64,000 nucleotides of DNA from Homalodisca vitripennis (GCF_021130785.1 NC_060208.1:170122501-170186500); one strand, 5' to 3'. Positions 25,768 through 38,538 are shown, counted from the stretch's first letter. Notes: generated by a model not told the origin, from the sequence alone. Numbers and translations: made by a program.

Positions 25768-26596
25768 AAGGTAGCACGAGGGAGACGCGCTCCAATGGGC
25801 AGCGACATGAGAGTGTTAAATCCTTCTCCACCGTAGAAGCGTACTAATCCTATCGAGACCAAGGTAGCACGAGGGAGACGCGCTCCAATGGGCAGCGACA
25901 TGAGAGTGTTAATCCTTTTCCACCGTAAAAGCGTACTAATCCTACCGAGACCAAGGTAGCACGAGGGAGACGCGCTCCAATGGGCAGCGACATGACAGTG
26001 TTAATCCTTCTCCACCGTAGAAGCGTACTAATCCTACCGAGACCAAGGTAGCACGAGGGAGACGCGCTCCAATGGGCAGCGACATGACAGTGTTAATCCT
26101 TCTCCACCGTAGAAGCGTACTAATCCTACCGAGACCAAGGTAGCACGAGGGAGACGCGCTCCAATGGGCAGCGACATGAGAGTGTTAATCCTTCTCCACC
26201 GTAGAAGCGTACTAATCCTACCGAGACCAAGGTAGCACAAGGCAGATAGGCTCAAATGGGAAGCGACATGACAGTGTTAATCCTTCTCCACCGTAGAAGC
26301 GTACTAATCCTACCGAGACCAAGGTAGCACGAGGGAGATGCGCTCCAATGGGCAGCGACATGACAGTGTTAATCCTTCTCCACCGTAAAAGCGTACTAAT
26401 CCTACCGAGACCAAGGTAGCACGAGGGAGACGCGCTCCAATGGGCAGCGACATGACAGTGTTAATCCTTCTCCACCGTAGAAGCGTACTAATCCTACCGA
26501 GACCAAGGTAGCACAAGGCAGACAGGCTCAAATGGGAAGCGACATGAGAGTTTTAATCCTTCGACACCGTAGAAGCGCACTAATCCTACCGAGACC
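25768..26596. repeat. Nine-copy 92-bp minisatellite with higher-order structure
   Basis: Units beginning AAGGTAGCACGAGGGAGACG start at 25768, 25861, 25953, 26045, 26137, 26229, 26321, 26413 and 26505. The first is 93 bases long, the rest 92. Units 6 and 9 share a private variant (CACAAGGCAGA, CAGGCTCAAATGGGAAGC), so units 7-9 look like a copy of units 4-6. GC content is far higher than in the flanks. Minus-strand open frames (MSLPIGARLPRATL..) rotate through frames because 92 is not divisible by three, so coding is unlikely. Confidence 0.97.
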
Positions 26597-26756
26597 AATG
26601 TAGCACTTATAATTGGTTCGGACTTGCATAATCATTATAACTATCAAAAATGTGTTGGAATTAGCAGTTAGTATATTTTAATTGAAACCGATGCAGATTG
26701 GACAACTGGGAAAAAACTTAATAATCTAACTAAAACGGGACTGAAATTCTAAAAAT

Positions 26757-27151
26757 ATTAGCCTAGACTGTGAGAAAGGTAGATAACAGTGGAATCCTAG
26801 ATATGCCAGATGTCAAATAGATATATGCTGTAACACCGGCACACTTCCCCTGTTCATATTAGCCTAGGCTGTGAGAAAGGTAGATAACAGTGGAATAATA
26901 GATATGCCAGATGTCAAATAGATATGTGCTGTAACACCGGCACACTTCCCCTGTTCATATTAGCGTAGGCTGTGAGAAAGGTAGATAACAGTGGAATAAT
27001 AGATATGCCAGATGTCAAATAGATATGTGCTGTAACACCGGCACACTTCCCCTGTTTATATTAGCCTAGGCTGTGAGAAAGGTAGATAACAGTGGAATAA
27101 TAGATATGCCAGATGTCAAATAGATATGTGCAGTAACACCGTCACATTTTG
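26757..27151. repeat. Four-copy 101-bp minisatellite
   Basis: Units start near GCCTAGACTGTGAGAAAGGT at 26761, 26862, 26963 and 27064, each ending CTGTAACACCGGCACACTTC with CCCTGTTCATATTA. The last copy decays after AGTAACACCGTCACA. Near-identical, hence recent. It begins 160 bases after the 92-bp array but is unrelated in sequence. Confidence 0.97.
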
Positions 27152-27184
27152 TATGTTTGCAATGGTAGTCTATAGTTTTGTTTT

Positions 27185-28460
27185 AGCTTCAGTAGGATGA
27201 TTAATGGCTACTCGTGCCGATCACTAACTCTGAGAGATAAACCACAAAATTGAGAGAAAGAGAAAATTGTTTACTGTACCTCTTCAAATTTTCTGAAAGC
27301 GTCAATGTAATGCGTTTCTTCTGAATAATAATTGTTCAATGTAATTCATGATCATGTTTTATTCAGAAACGTTGAGAGAGAATATATTAATTATTTTAAA
27401 TCATCAACAAAGCTAATAATGTTGTATCAGTTAATTAACTATTACTGTTTTAATGTAGTTTATTTTATAACTCATGACAGTGTTTAACACTAAAGCTATC
27501 GGTTATTTACCATACAGGTATTTCAAAGCCATGTAACAAAGGTAATTGGCAATACTTTCTTGCTATAAAAATAAGTACTTTTTGTAAACTTTGATTTAAA
27601 ATACGATATTTTTAAAATATGCTAGCCTAGAAATAAAATTATATGTGGCTCTGTTGTTCTCCGTACTTATGATTTTTACTACAGTAATTCTAGCGCAGTA
27701 AAGATTAAATAATTCATAAAACGATTTTTAAGGTTTTTGCAACAAGGGTGCTTGTATGAAATAACTGTTTGTTAGACTTCCCGGCAATGCAATAACAAGA
27801 TCGAAAGGTATCAGCGTAGTTACCAATAAGAAAAGGCTCCAGGCATTTCTGGAAATGGAGCCTTCCGCCGGCAAATATCCTCAGGAAGTTAAATATGAGC
27901 GACAACAAATATTTCACGTGATCAGCCTCGATTGAATTCTTCTATAAAATTATATAATAAATTAAAAACATTAATATAACATATAACTTCACTACTAGGA
28001 TCAGTGTATTAATAAAACATCTTTTTTCTTTCATAACAGTTTACTGATTATTGCAAGTTTATTTGTAAAGTTGCACTTACAACTTAAATATCATATTTAT
28101 TTATCATTATTATTTATCAGCTTCTGTTTATTCCAAATTAACAAGAAGCGATCAAAAGATTTCCCCATTTTTTATTGTACTAACTAATATCGGTATTGTT
28201 GTCGTTATACACACTACGCCGTAATTAAAAATCTTGTTCCTATCCTTTAGTTTGGACAAAAATTTAAACTTTGCTCACCTTAGTTTTCCTGATCACTGGG
28301 CAGTTAGTCACACAATAAAATAAACAGTGATCAGTCGACCATATATATTGAATTCATATTCAGGTCATTAAATCAATTTTACACATTGTCCTTCTCATGT
28401 AATGGCTTCATACAGTTCGTTTAGAAAAACTTCAATATACAGAATTGGTGTAAAGAAGCG
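27185..28460 (+). repeat. Dispersed repeat family B, copy 2
   Basis: Collinear with 7295-8180 (see shared blocks there), longer through insertions. Contains AGCCTTCCGCCGGCAAATAT with CCTCAGGAAG at 27860-27888 and CAGTTCGTTTAGAAAAACTT at 28411. No coding capacity conserved between the copies. Confidence 0.6.
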
Positions 28461-28504
28461 ATAAATACAAATTCTTAATACAGTTTTAATGTAAGATATA
28501 ACAG

Positions 28505-28985
28505 ATACCCTAGGAGAGTTCACTCTGGCTGATTTACAACTAACAGTGTAACCTACACTGGTTATAACAATAATCGATGTGTCATCTTATATCTGGGCAA
28601 TCCAGTGGATGTCCAGGAGCCGCATATCACTTACTGCACATGTGGAGGTATTCAGATTAAAAGTGCTGTTCAATAGATCTAGTTTACTGTGGAAGATGAG
28701 TGGAATGGAATTAGGCATAAAGATTTTGGAAACCTGAACACGTCTCCCCTGTCCGCTTTGACTGGAAGAGGCTGGAACAGTGCTAGCTTCCCTTTCTTCC
28801 AAGGTTCACTATTTCTTCATGGTGGATGTAACATGTTATCTCAACAGGATGGGGTACTTGCTCCTAAATTTAACAACCCTTAATAGTGAATAGCTTGTCA
28901 CTTCATAAACAGCGCAAAGGTACTTTTAGGACTAAATGCAGTTAGGGATTCCTCAGCTACTTGTCCTAGTGAACAAAACTTTAAA
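28505..28985 (+). repeat. Dispersed repeat family A, copy 3 (diverged)
   Basis: Matches 5861-6355 in order: CGATGTGTCAT, ATCTGGGCAA, GTGGATGTCCAGGAGCCGCA, TAGATCTAGTTTACTGTGGA, CCGCTTTGACTGGAAGAGGC, AGGACTAAATGCAG and CTTGTCCTAGTGAACAAA. It lies directly after family B copy 2, whereas near 5-8 kb the order is A then B, so the two families moved independently. Confidence 0.65.
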
Positions 28986-30769
28986 CCGACCAAGTAAGTC
29001 TAAGTAACAACTTGTATATGATTGATTCAAAAAAAGTAATTTTATTATATAAAACCTCTTACTTGAATTACAGTATAAAACGTTTCTCTGGAAAGCTTAA
29101 AACATTCTTAATTTGCATAACTATTTACTAATCAAACTTATGAAACAGTAGTGCTTACGTTACGATAAATGCTGCATATCCCAGGTTCTTAAGATTCACA
29201 AATAATTATAAACATTTTTGTTTCATCTATATTTAGTAAGTGATCCAATTTTAATTCTTAATTTTGAATCTGGTATCTCACAAGAGCTGATAAGAAGCTC
29301 ATAGGAGCCCATGATTAATTTGCTAAGATTATTTACATCTTTCTCATAAACCCCCTACAGGGTTAAAATCTTTACACAATAAATCTGGATGCTTGAAAAG
29401 TATACTAAACTAGGATTTTGTCTTTATGGTCACAACTACAAAAAAATTTGTGAACTCCTATATTTTTTAATTTTGCTATTTTTATTTATTTGCTTTTTGT
29501 AATATCAACTAGATTGGCATAATAATAGTTCCCAATATTATTTATATTGTAAAGATCACTGAATAAAACCTTTAGCAGATATCTGTATTACTTTCTAAAT
29601 AAAGTATACTTAAGAAAATTTTGAATTCATAAAATCGCAGATAAAGATAATGATTTTTATCTATTGATTGTTACTGGTTTTGTTTGCAAAATATATAAAA
29701 GTAAACATTACACTGTTAAACCAGAATACAGACGACTATATAAGTGTTGCCAACATATCAATGTAGCCAACATTAAAGCAAACAAAGAGAACTGTAGAAA
29801 TCAGTATAGCAGCAATGCTATAACTGTATAAAAGTCTCATAGTATTAATAAGGTATCCAACTTTAATTCTACTTAGAATTTAGAATTTTACGGGCTATCT
29901 CACAAGCTCTTAAAGTCGTTATCGTAGGCGCTTTAAGCGAATGGCAACCTCCTTGGGGTATTCTTGATTGAGCCTGGCAATCTGTTGATTAAGTGAGCCT
30001 GCGAGAGTAAGTGTTAATAAACTGGCTTTCTATGTCTCCCAGTTTAGTTGTTTACGCTGCCTCTAGTCTCATAATCTGTATGATTTGCCAGGGGACATTT
30101 AGCCACACAGAAAATTGTTTTCCCTCTTTGATAATAAAGTATAAATACCCGAGATTAAACGTTGACCGTAAAGTAACTAGAACTTAAATATCGGGAACTA
30201 CAATAAAAGTAGTAAGTATTTAACTGAGCAGATTTTGTTTAATTACCACGGCTGTAACCTGCTCGTCTGAACGTGCAATCCACCCGGCAGCCCGTGGCGG
30301 TGTCGCCTCAATTAAATCTGTGTTAAGAAATAAACGTTTTAAGTAGTGGTTTAAAAAATTACACCTCCAATATATGATTTTTAGAGCTCCATAACATGGC
30401 TAATGCAGAATCTTGTAACCAACCAGTCAAAAAAAAAATTAAAATAGTAATTAAATAATAGCTTTATTCAGCTAATTCTAAAATTGAGTACTCAAAAACA
30501 GTACACTTGTACTTGCATCTATGTTATATAAAATTTGGTTTCAATAAGAGCACTATTTTCTGAGTTAGGAATGTTTAAATTTGCAGTTGTTTGAAACAGT
30601 ACGTTTTTCGATCTTACCGTCATAAAAACTGGACGTTATTGTAGTAAATTTTTTGTTATATGTCTAGAAACAGGAATAAACAGACTAAATGTTAATATAA
30701 CTCCAATTATCCTAGTTCTACTAGTTGGGTTGTTATTAACGGTCAAACTCGAGTAACTATAATTTTTAT
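28986..30769. other. Non-coding, with a short duplicated block
   Basis: About 60 bases at 29236-29292 (GTGATCCAATTTTAATTCTT .. ATCTCACAAGAGCT) resemble 29852-29912 (AGGTATCCAACTTTAATTCT .. ATCTCACAAGCTCT). A less AT-rich patch at 30240-30320 is bounded by a CCACGG/CCGTGG pair. No gene recognised. Confidence 0.5.
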
Positions 30770-31671
30770 CCGAGAGTAGGCAACGCCAATAGTTGTGTTT
30801 TGAAAACCTCTTGACACGGCTCTCTGGGCTTTAATTTTGCAATGAATCTAACAGCTTCTTTTGGGGTCTGAATGCCCCTGTACATTTTGCACATTCACCC
30901 CAAACCACTATTTTGTAGGGGAAATGTGGGAAAATTACGCCCATCATAAACAGCTTTAAAATCAATGTGATTATTCCATATAAAACCTTTGTCCAATTGA
31001 ATTCCAAAAGAAAATGTTTAATAATCTTCTAGCAAGGTGTCTTGTATCATTATGGCAGGCCATTTGGCGAGTCTAAGGAGCGAAAGGAATGGTTCACAGC
31101 AGTTTATCTTTCAAGATTTGTTATAAGCTTGATATTTTGGACATTATGTGCAAGTTTTGACATCAATAAAGGTTTGGAGTTTTTACTGTGGAAATAAGAG
31201 TTGCGTAATTAGCATAATGCACGATCCACACATACTGTTACCTGTATGATGATCCATTTAAGTAATTTACATAAATCAAAAAGGAGGACTAAACTGAAAA
31301 TATTAATGGATTAATAACAGAATAGATTCCCATAGTTTAGATTGATGGAATCAGAAAACTGATGTTTAATTTATACTTTTTCGTTCTATGGTTGAGAAAT
31401 ATACTCATCCACTTGTCAGAACTCCTTGAATCATATGGAATTCCAGTTTGTCTAGCAATATGCTGTTCTTAACGCAGTCAAATCCTTTCGAATAATTGAG
31501 AAACTAACTTAAAGTGAGAATCTGACATTCTAATCCTTTTAAAACTATATCTATAGACTCACCAATGCGTCTATTTGCCCTTTCAGAGTCCAAATTGTTC
31601 ATTTGAAAGCTGGTTGTATTATTTAAGAAATTAAAAAATTCTTCCTAAACACATTTTGTCAAATATAGGTA

Positions 31672-32996
31672 CAGCGTGTATCAAAATGAATGACCTGATT
31701 TTAAAACTCAATATCTATTGCTAAAAATGTACTATAAAAATAATATTTATTGCAAAATACTTAAAAAATCTTAAAGTTTTAGGTATGTTATTACAAATGT
31801 TCTATATGTCCACCAGCAGCAGCACGAACAACATCCAGACGATAGCTAAATTCCTCATAAACCTTATATAACGTATCTGCGTTCACAGACCTTATTGCGA
31901 CAGTTATTCTATTCTTTAGTTCTTCGATGTCATGAGTTAGAGGGGGGATAAACACTTTTTCCTTCACATATCCCCACAAGAAAAAGTCCCATGGGGTCAA
32001 GTCTGGTGATCTTGGAGGCCAAGAATGAAAGGCATTGTCTCGAGGTCCCGTGCACTCTATCCGGCGGTGGGGCAGAGTGTTTTTTAGAAGCTGCCGAACA
32101 TTGTTGTGCCAGTGAGGCGGAGCTCCATCCTGTTGGAAAATGAAGTCACCAGAGTCTGCCTGAAGTTGGAAAAGCCAATTCTGCAGCATTTGAAGATAGC
32201 TCATTCCATTCACAGTGTCTCCCTCAAAAAAAGAAGGGACCGTACACTTTTTTACGAGAGACTGCACAAAAAACGTTCACTTTCGGCGAGTCTCGTTCAT
32301 GCTGAATAACGTCGTGAGGTTGTTCGAGTCCCCATATGCGCACGTTATGTCGGTTTACTTTACCACTAGTATGAAATGTTGCTTCATCACTGAAAATTAA
32401 TCGTGATAAAAATGTATCCACTTCCATTTCCTCAAGTAGAGCATTACTAAATTCAACACGTTTCCTTTTATCACCAACCCGGAGAGCGTGTACTAATTTT
32501 AGCCTGTATGGTTTGTACAGCAAACGACGTCTTAACACTCGCCAGACAGTCATGTGAGGCATACCCAGTGTCTGCTTGCACGGCGAGTAGACGTTTGTGG
32601 ACTGCGCTCATACGTTTTCCGAACTGTTTCCACCATTTCGTCAGAAGTGCGAGGTCGGCCTGAACTTTTACCTTTGCACAAGCACCCTTTCTCTTCAAAT
32701 TGGCGATACCATCGACGAATTTTTTTTAGGTGAAGGCGGATCAATGCCGAAACGACGACGAAAAGCACGCTGGACCGAAACAACTGACTCATCCTTGGCA
32801 AACTGCAACACACAAAACGCCTTTTGTTGAGCGGACGCAATTTTACTTCAGACTGACTGGAAACGAATAAGACGCACTGACTGACATCTAGCGGCGATTT
32901 TATGAAACTTTAGGCCACGCCCATTCCAAATACACAGCTTTCCTTGCCCGCACGCCTTATGTTTCGTAATTAGGTCATTCTTTTTGATACACCCGG
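31672..32996 (-). mobile_element. Complete mariner/IS630-type DNA transposon (dead copy) with TA target duplication
   Basis: Imperfect terminal inverted repeats bound 1325 bases: left end CAGCGTGTATCAAAATGAAT with GACCT, right end (reverse-complemented) CCGGGTGTATCAAAAAGAAT with GACCT. TA flanks both sides (31670-31671 and 32997-32998), the signature of Tc1/mariner insertion. The interior holds one transposase gene on the minus strand. It sits inside the LINE at 30770-34560, so it is the younger insertion. Confidence 0.92.
31791..32841 (-). pseudogene. Mariner-type transposase, start lost and three frameshifts
   Basis: The protein would bind the inverted repeats and cut and paste the element. 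The minus strand shows, in order: a helix-turn-helix N-terminus (QQKAFCVLQFAKDESVVSV), a second HTH-like region (IRRWYRQFEEKG .. GRPRTSDE, then MPHMTVWRVLRRRL), the first catalytic Asp in IFSDEATFH, the second in FQQDGAPPHW and the third block SPDLTPWDFFLWGYVKEKVF. The spacing from the second Asp to the Asp of PWDFF is 46 residues, against 34 in classical mariners. The expected ATG is ATT (32841-32839). Frames change at about 32732 (A7 run), 32565 and 32230 (A7 run). About 350 residues, the usual length. Confident as a transposase; subfamily uncertain. Confidence 0.9.
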
Positions 32997-34560
32997 TATA
33001 TTTTTAAATTTTGGCAAGATTAAAATAGACTAATAACTGTTCACACAAAATTGGTTAATTAATTTTATAATGGTCTCACAAAATGTTTTGGGTATTATTT
33101 ATGAACCATATTGACATTAAATTGAGATCGTTAAATTTTTTGGGATGAAAATTGCTGAATGATTTGTTCGAGCTCTTCCTCAACTATACGTTCTATAGTG
33201 AATAAGACTAGTGGGATGTGTCTTAGCGTGATGTCAACTTGAGGATGCCGTTGTCGCGGGTCTTGACCAAAAGTGGAAGATGCTAAGAATCTATTAAACT
33301 CATGAAAAACTTCAACCACGTTATTCACAAGTCTATTACCTTCCATTGGCTTTGGACAGATTGCGGTTTTTCATGCCACATTGTAAATGTGTCTCTTATA
33401 GTTTTGGTAATTTTGACTCCATTTGAATTTGACTTCCACTAATCTCTTGTCCAGAAATTCTTGTATTAATAATAAACACTGCGATGTTAGGAGTATTCAA
33501 AATGACTGTTAGTCGTCGTGTGTGACCTATAACTCTTGTGAGGGATTTAACAAACAAATGAAGTCCAGGTGAACTTCAAAGTTGTTGAAGACGTTTTGTG
33601 TTGGGTAGATTTTGTTCACAGCGTCGATGTTGAAGACAAGGTTTCATGAAGTTTAGTCAGGTCTGTAAACGACAAGTCGTCACTTCCGATGGTAGACATC
33701 TAAATGCCTGTAAATCGACGATCAATTTTGATTGGTTCATTTGTATTTTGATTCCAGCTATTTCATATTCTTTTTTTAATTTGTTTCATTGATTGAAAAT
33801 TGTGTAAAAACGACATTTCGTTTGAGATATATATCTCAATCTCGTCCTTTGGAGGACTGCCTGCAGCACCAGGATGCCGATTTAAAATGTTTCTGTTAGC
33901 AGAAATCGATGGTTTTTTCCATCCGATCTTGGAAACATCAATAATATCAGTCTTGAATTCTCTACATGTTGAAATTCCTTTTGTTTGTTGATTGCTGTGC
34001 ATTTTGGTGACGCAGCCTCAATGGTTTTAAATGTCGATATTAACTTACCTGAGTTTTTGGCCAGAGACCTAATTTCATGAAAAAGTGTTTCATTTGGTTG
34101 CTGAGGTACGGAAGTCGTTGAAGGAAAACCCGTTAGGAACAGCCTCAGCATAGCTCTCGTGGAGCATGGAGGCAGGTCACGTGACAACGCTGTAGCGGTG
34201 ACCTGGAGGTGACGAAGTGCGGGCCAACTCCACTATCGCGCTGACCAAGAGTCTTCTTCCCGTTGCATTTATGTGTAGTCCGTGAACTGTGAAGTGATGT
34301 TTGCCTAGTTCAATCATCTTCACCCCTTCATGGTATAGGCACTACTCGCTGATGAAGTTATTGACCAGCGCGATAGAATCGTGCATAGGGCTCACTAGAG
34401 ATAGGTCCTTGGAGACAGAGGAAATACAGCATCTTCGAAGAACTCTTGCATTTGTCAATTCCCCCTCCATATTCCGGGAAAATGATGTTCCACTCTCGGG
34501 CGCCAACGTCGTGGGTTCCAGTTAGAAGCGTAGCAGTGGGCTAGGTGGGCTGGAGGAGAG

Positions 34561-35564
34561 CGATGGAGCAGTCATCTAAAAAGCCCGCGCCATGTTTACG
34601 AACCCACTGATGATGTCGCTGATGTCTTCTTAAGCGTGAAAACGCAGCACGCTCTATAGTGGATATCTCCAACCACTGTGGATAACATACTAAACAGTAA
34701 TATTCACTCTAGAGCAGAATATTCACATATACATATATGCTATTCTTCCCTTTAATAAATAACAGGTTTCATTATTTCCAGCCACCTATTCGAAAGACGA
34801 CTTTTAAGTTGGTGGTTAAATAAAAAATGTTTAGCGTGTGAGAGGGCTGTAATTTATTTCTTTTAGTTAATGGTACACTCCACACAAGAGTTGATTACTC
34901 AGACATTTGAGATTGGGACAAAAGCTGAGATCATTAAGGCGCAGGAGGCGAACATAATTTATCACGCTTACGAGTGACTCCACAGAAAACTTCGTAATTG
35001 TTCATCATCTGTTTGTAGGTGACCTCCTTTTACGTTTTGGCTTAATATACGGACTTTATGAATGTGGTTTATAAATGTATGTTTTCTTCATCGCTTCTAT
35101 GACTAACGCATTTTTTTACTCAAGAAGCACGTATTTTATGAAGATAATGATAGTCTCTTTATATAAATCTAAGTATAATTAATGTTTTTTTTAATATTAA
35201 TAAAGTATTGATTTTACAAAGTTTCTTGAGGAATATATTGTTTTTTAACAAATCATAAATTTTTTGTTTTGTATTTTTGTTTTTTAAATCTTGACCTTTT
35301 TAGATACCTATAAATAATTGTTTTAATACTCTTTAAGGCATTATATATTTTTAATATATATAATTTTTTGTAGAGCGGCGTTCAGCAATATTTAGCCACA
35401 ATTATCCGAATAAATAAAGAAACTAACAAGGAATTTTCAACTCAACAATTATCAAGAAAGAAAAAGAAATATTTATATTTATGACATTAAAGATTTTGTG
35501 TATTAAGATACACAAGAATATTATCTGTAGGTAGTATTCAGATTCGACGTTTAACAACTCACTT
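34561..35564. other. Non-coding, AT-rich
   Basis: Starts GC-moderate at the LINE margin (34561-34680) and becomes very AT-rich. No gene seen. Confidence 0.5.
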
Positions 35565-35745
35565 CCTATATTCTACAAGAGATTGGCGACTCAGATCTTA
35601 CAAATACAGACATCGCAGAAGCCTGTAATTATACCTGAAAAACTTCAAAAGAAATCACAAATTACCCCTGATACTACAAGAGATTGCCACTGCAGGCTTT
35701 AACAGACCGGCATCATAGAAGCCTCTAATCAAATTCAAAGTAAAG
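35565..35745 (+). repeat. Two-unit ~105-bp degenerate tandem repeat
   Basis: CTACAAGAGATTGGCGACTC .. CATCGCAGAAGCCTGTAAT at 35573 and CTACAAGAGATTGCCACTGC .. CATCATAGAAGCCTCTAAT at 35678. Old duplication with no continuing third unit. Confidence 0.75.
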
Positions 35746-36929
35746 AAAGAGCATCGACAAGACTTTCCCTGAAAACACGATCCCGAAGAAAACCCTCGCT
35801 TTTTATTAAAAAAAAAAAAAAAAACACACACAAATTGGTGGCTAGCGGCTAAACGAGACATTTCTCCACTTATTTTTATGTGTTTATTTATTTATATAAA
35901 TAGATACGAATAGGTAAAATAGGAGTGTATTATATAATACAGTATTAGGATAATGATTGGAGGTTTAATACATTTTTTATGGAACCTCCCTAAATCACAT
36001 ACAGATAATATAATTAAACAAGATGTGCCAAAACTGGAGATTCTTTGTCTGAATCTTAAAATGTTTAAATATACACCTATGTTATATGGCACACTATTTC
36101 AAATCTCTATTTTAAAAATTTACTAAAATTTGTCTTCAAACATTTTTAGTTTCAAAATGGCGGACCATAAATGGCAGACCAATTATAACATCATTAAAGT
36201 TTTACATAAAATCCAATTCTATACAAATTTTAAAATAACACAGGGAAATAAGTAAATTCATCATTGTAAAGAAATTCATTGTTAAATGATATGCTACATA
36301 ATCATAATTACTAAAATTATCCCACCCAATAAAATTAATATTATAATAGGCAAAACACAAACAAAATTTTAATTGGTTACATCATGTTGTACTTCATTTT
36401 AAACCTCTTTGAAAAGGAAACGTATGTGTCTCTCTGTATTTTAATATTCTAACTTAAACGTATCCAGTACTAAAGCTGTATTTTTCTAGCGTAACCCTAT
36501 GCTACGTGGTAAGTAAAATTAAATATTTTTGTGCAACTATGCAATAAATATTTAACCAATTCAAATTGGCGGGTACATTACATTACAAGTTTAAGGGGTT
36601 AAAAAGTAATTTTTACAAACGAGTATAATTGAAGTATAAACCACGCAATGATTAAATTTTTGTTGGATAGGCAATTTATTCTTTTTTTAAATACTTATTT
36701 TTTAGAATTCTTTTTAAGTATTGTAAAATACGCTCAAGTATTCTGTCATTTTTTAAATAAATGGATTGTGAATTGACTATTAACTACTGAAAACATTTCA
36801 ATATACTCTATTCAGTATCATTGCTATCTACATTATTAAGGACGTAAGATATAACGACACCGCGGAAATATAAAACACGAAATCGTTTTAATGTACCTTA
36901 ATTGCATAATTATTGTATTTTGCTTTGTT
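35746..36929. other. Non-coding, AT-rich
   Basis: An A17-type homopolymer at about 35809-35824. No gene or structured repeat found. Confidence 0.5.
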
Positions 36930-37160
36930 CAAATCAAGAAGGCTGAATCTTGTTTAAAATTAACCACGGGAGAAAGATAGCTGAAACACCTCGCATAATG
37001 AAGTGCCTTAATCACAGACTGACAAAGAAAAACATCAAAGGCTTTACCTAAAGGTGGTATTTAATCGTCATAAAGCAATTATTACACGGGCATGCGCTTA
37101 ACGGTGATGAGGATTCCCTTGTCTAGTAATCTCTTTATACAGCATATTCTACATCAGATC
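36930..37160 (-). repeat. Dispersed repeat family D, copy 2 (inverted)
   Basis: Reverse complement matches 46320-46575 closely: GATGTAGAATATGCTGTATA with AAGAGATTAC, GGGAATCC, TTAAGCGCATGC, ATTGCTTTATGACG, AGGTAAAGC, ATTAAGGCACTTCATTATGC and GAGGTGTTTCAGCTATCTTT. Copy 1 (12740-12935) covers only the 3' part of this match. Confidence 0.75.
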
Positions 37161-37566
<406 letters not shown>

Positions 37567-37799
37567 AATAATTAGATTTGTAAGGTTTGTTTTATTTTAT
37601 TTCTTTTTGCACATAACATACCTATGCCTGTGCATTGCTACTCACTTCACTTTGAATATTAACTACATCTTATAGTTACTTATTTTGACACCAAAATTAC
37701 TTTTTGTTCCATTTCAAATATTTTTTTATGCTAATTAAGATTGTTCTTTAGATTTAAATTACTCTGCAGATTATAACAAGAATGGTTTTATTTCAAGTC

Positions 37800-37990
37800 T
37801 GGTGAAGATTAAGTAGGGAGCTTCTCAAGGGTACGTTCTGAGTTATTTATCTTTCTCCTCTTTACAAGCGACCTGCTGTCCTGCGTTACTGGTGTCAATT
37901 TTAAAATTTCTCAGTTTGCGAATAACACTTTTATCTCAATTAAGGCTCAGAACTGAGCCAACCTCGAGATTTTTGCCTGTGCCAAAGGCC
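37800..37990 (+). pseudogene. LINE reverse-transcriptase fragment
   Basis: Plus strand shows GASQGYVL (RT motif GVPQGSVLGP), then after a frameshift LFIFLLFTSDLLSCVTG, FKISQFANNTFISI and ANLEIFACA. FANN occupies the place of the catalytic (Y/F)ADD motif, with both Asp replaced, so the copy is inactive. Only about 60 residues of palm domain survive. Separate from the larger LINE at 30.8-34.6 kb. Confidence 0.65.
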
Positions 37991-38538
37991 AAATATTAGT
38001 ACATACGTTAATATTTTGGTTGTACAATAACACTTTTAAAAATTATTTTACTATATTGTGTAAAATGTTTTAACATATGACTCAATCTAACTGGTTTTGG
38101 TTATTCAAGGAATGTTTTGGAATCATTATAGTTTAAATGGTTCAGATTAACAAAATAAAAGATTACTTATGTTAGAGAAAATGTTATATTACGACAAAGA
38201 AAGGCCTGAATAAAACTTTAAAAGGTCCAAAGCCATCAGGTGTCACCATCTTTCTATACAATTTAATTCAGATAAGTATTCCATGATTTTAGTCATGGAG
38301 GTAATCTATATCATCTATTGCATACATAATGGATTAAATTGATAGTTCATTAATGATTACGAAATAATTTTGGCAATCCATTTTACTGATAGGGTAAAAA
38401 TCTAAAAATAATAACACTTCAGTAATTATGTAGTTTTAATACGTTTAAAAGTAAAGAGACTATATTTTATCACAAATTGTTAGGGACTAAGATTTATAAA
38501 GGCAGTATCTTATTTAAGATACATGTTTCACCTTAGAC

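Larger units (their letters stand above)
30770..34560 (-). mobile_element. Decayed non-LTR retrotransposon (LINE) with SGNH-like, endonuclease and RT remnants, split by a mariner element
   Basis: Reading leftwards on the minus strand I find: an SGNH-hydrolase-like C-terminus (HFTVHGLHINATG, about 34240-34320); weak apurinic-type endonuclease remnants (33430-33840, low confidence); an EN-RT linker (NNVVEVFHEFNRFLASS .. IVEEELEQIIQQFSSQK, 33131-33346); then, beyond the inserted mariner element, an RT start (PIFDKMC, 31665 leftwards), NQLSNEQFG and KGFDCVKNSILLDKLE (31610-31430); and a typical LINE C-terminal block (AVRFIAKLKPREPCQE and KTQLLALPTL, 30770-30880). Frames shift repeatedly and stops are frequent, so it is long dead. 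The catalytic YADD segment is not identifiable. It matches Jockey/CR1-like elements in domain order; the clade is uncertain. Confidence 0.65.

Noticed and set aside
25620..26531. Repeated minus-strand frames reading MSLPIGARLPRATL..
   Set aside because: They follow the 92-bp minisatellite, change frame from unit to unit and have no family match I recognise.
25768..27151. CRISPR-like regular spacing
   Set aside because: Whole units repeat without unique spacers; these are tandem minisatellites in eukaryotic DNA.
32106..32830. Plus-strand frames inside the mariner element
   Set aside because: Antisense to a clear transposase; shadows only.
33763..34187. Overlapping minus-strand frames as a host gene
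   Set aside because: They fit, with frame changes, into the decayed LINE between SGNH-like and endonuclease remnants.
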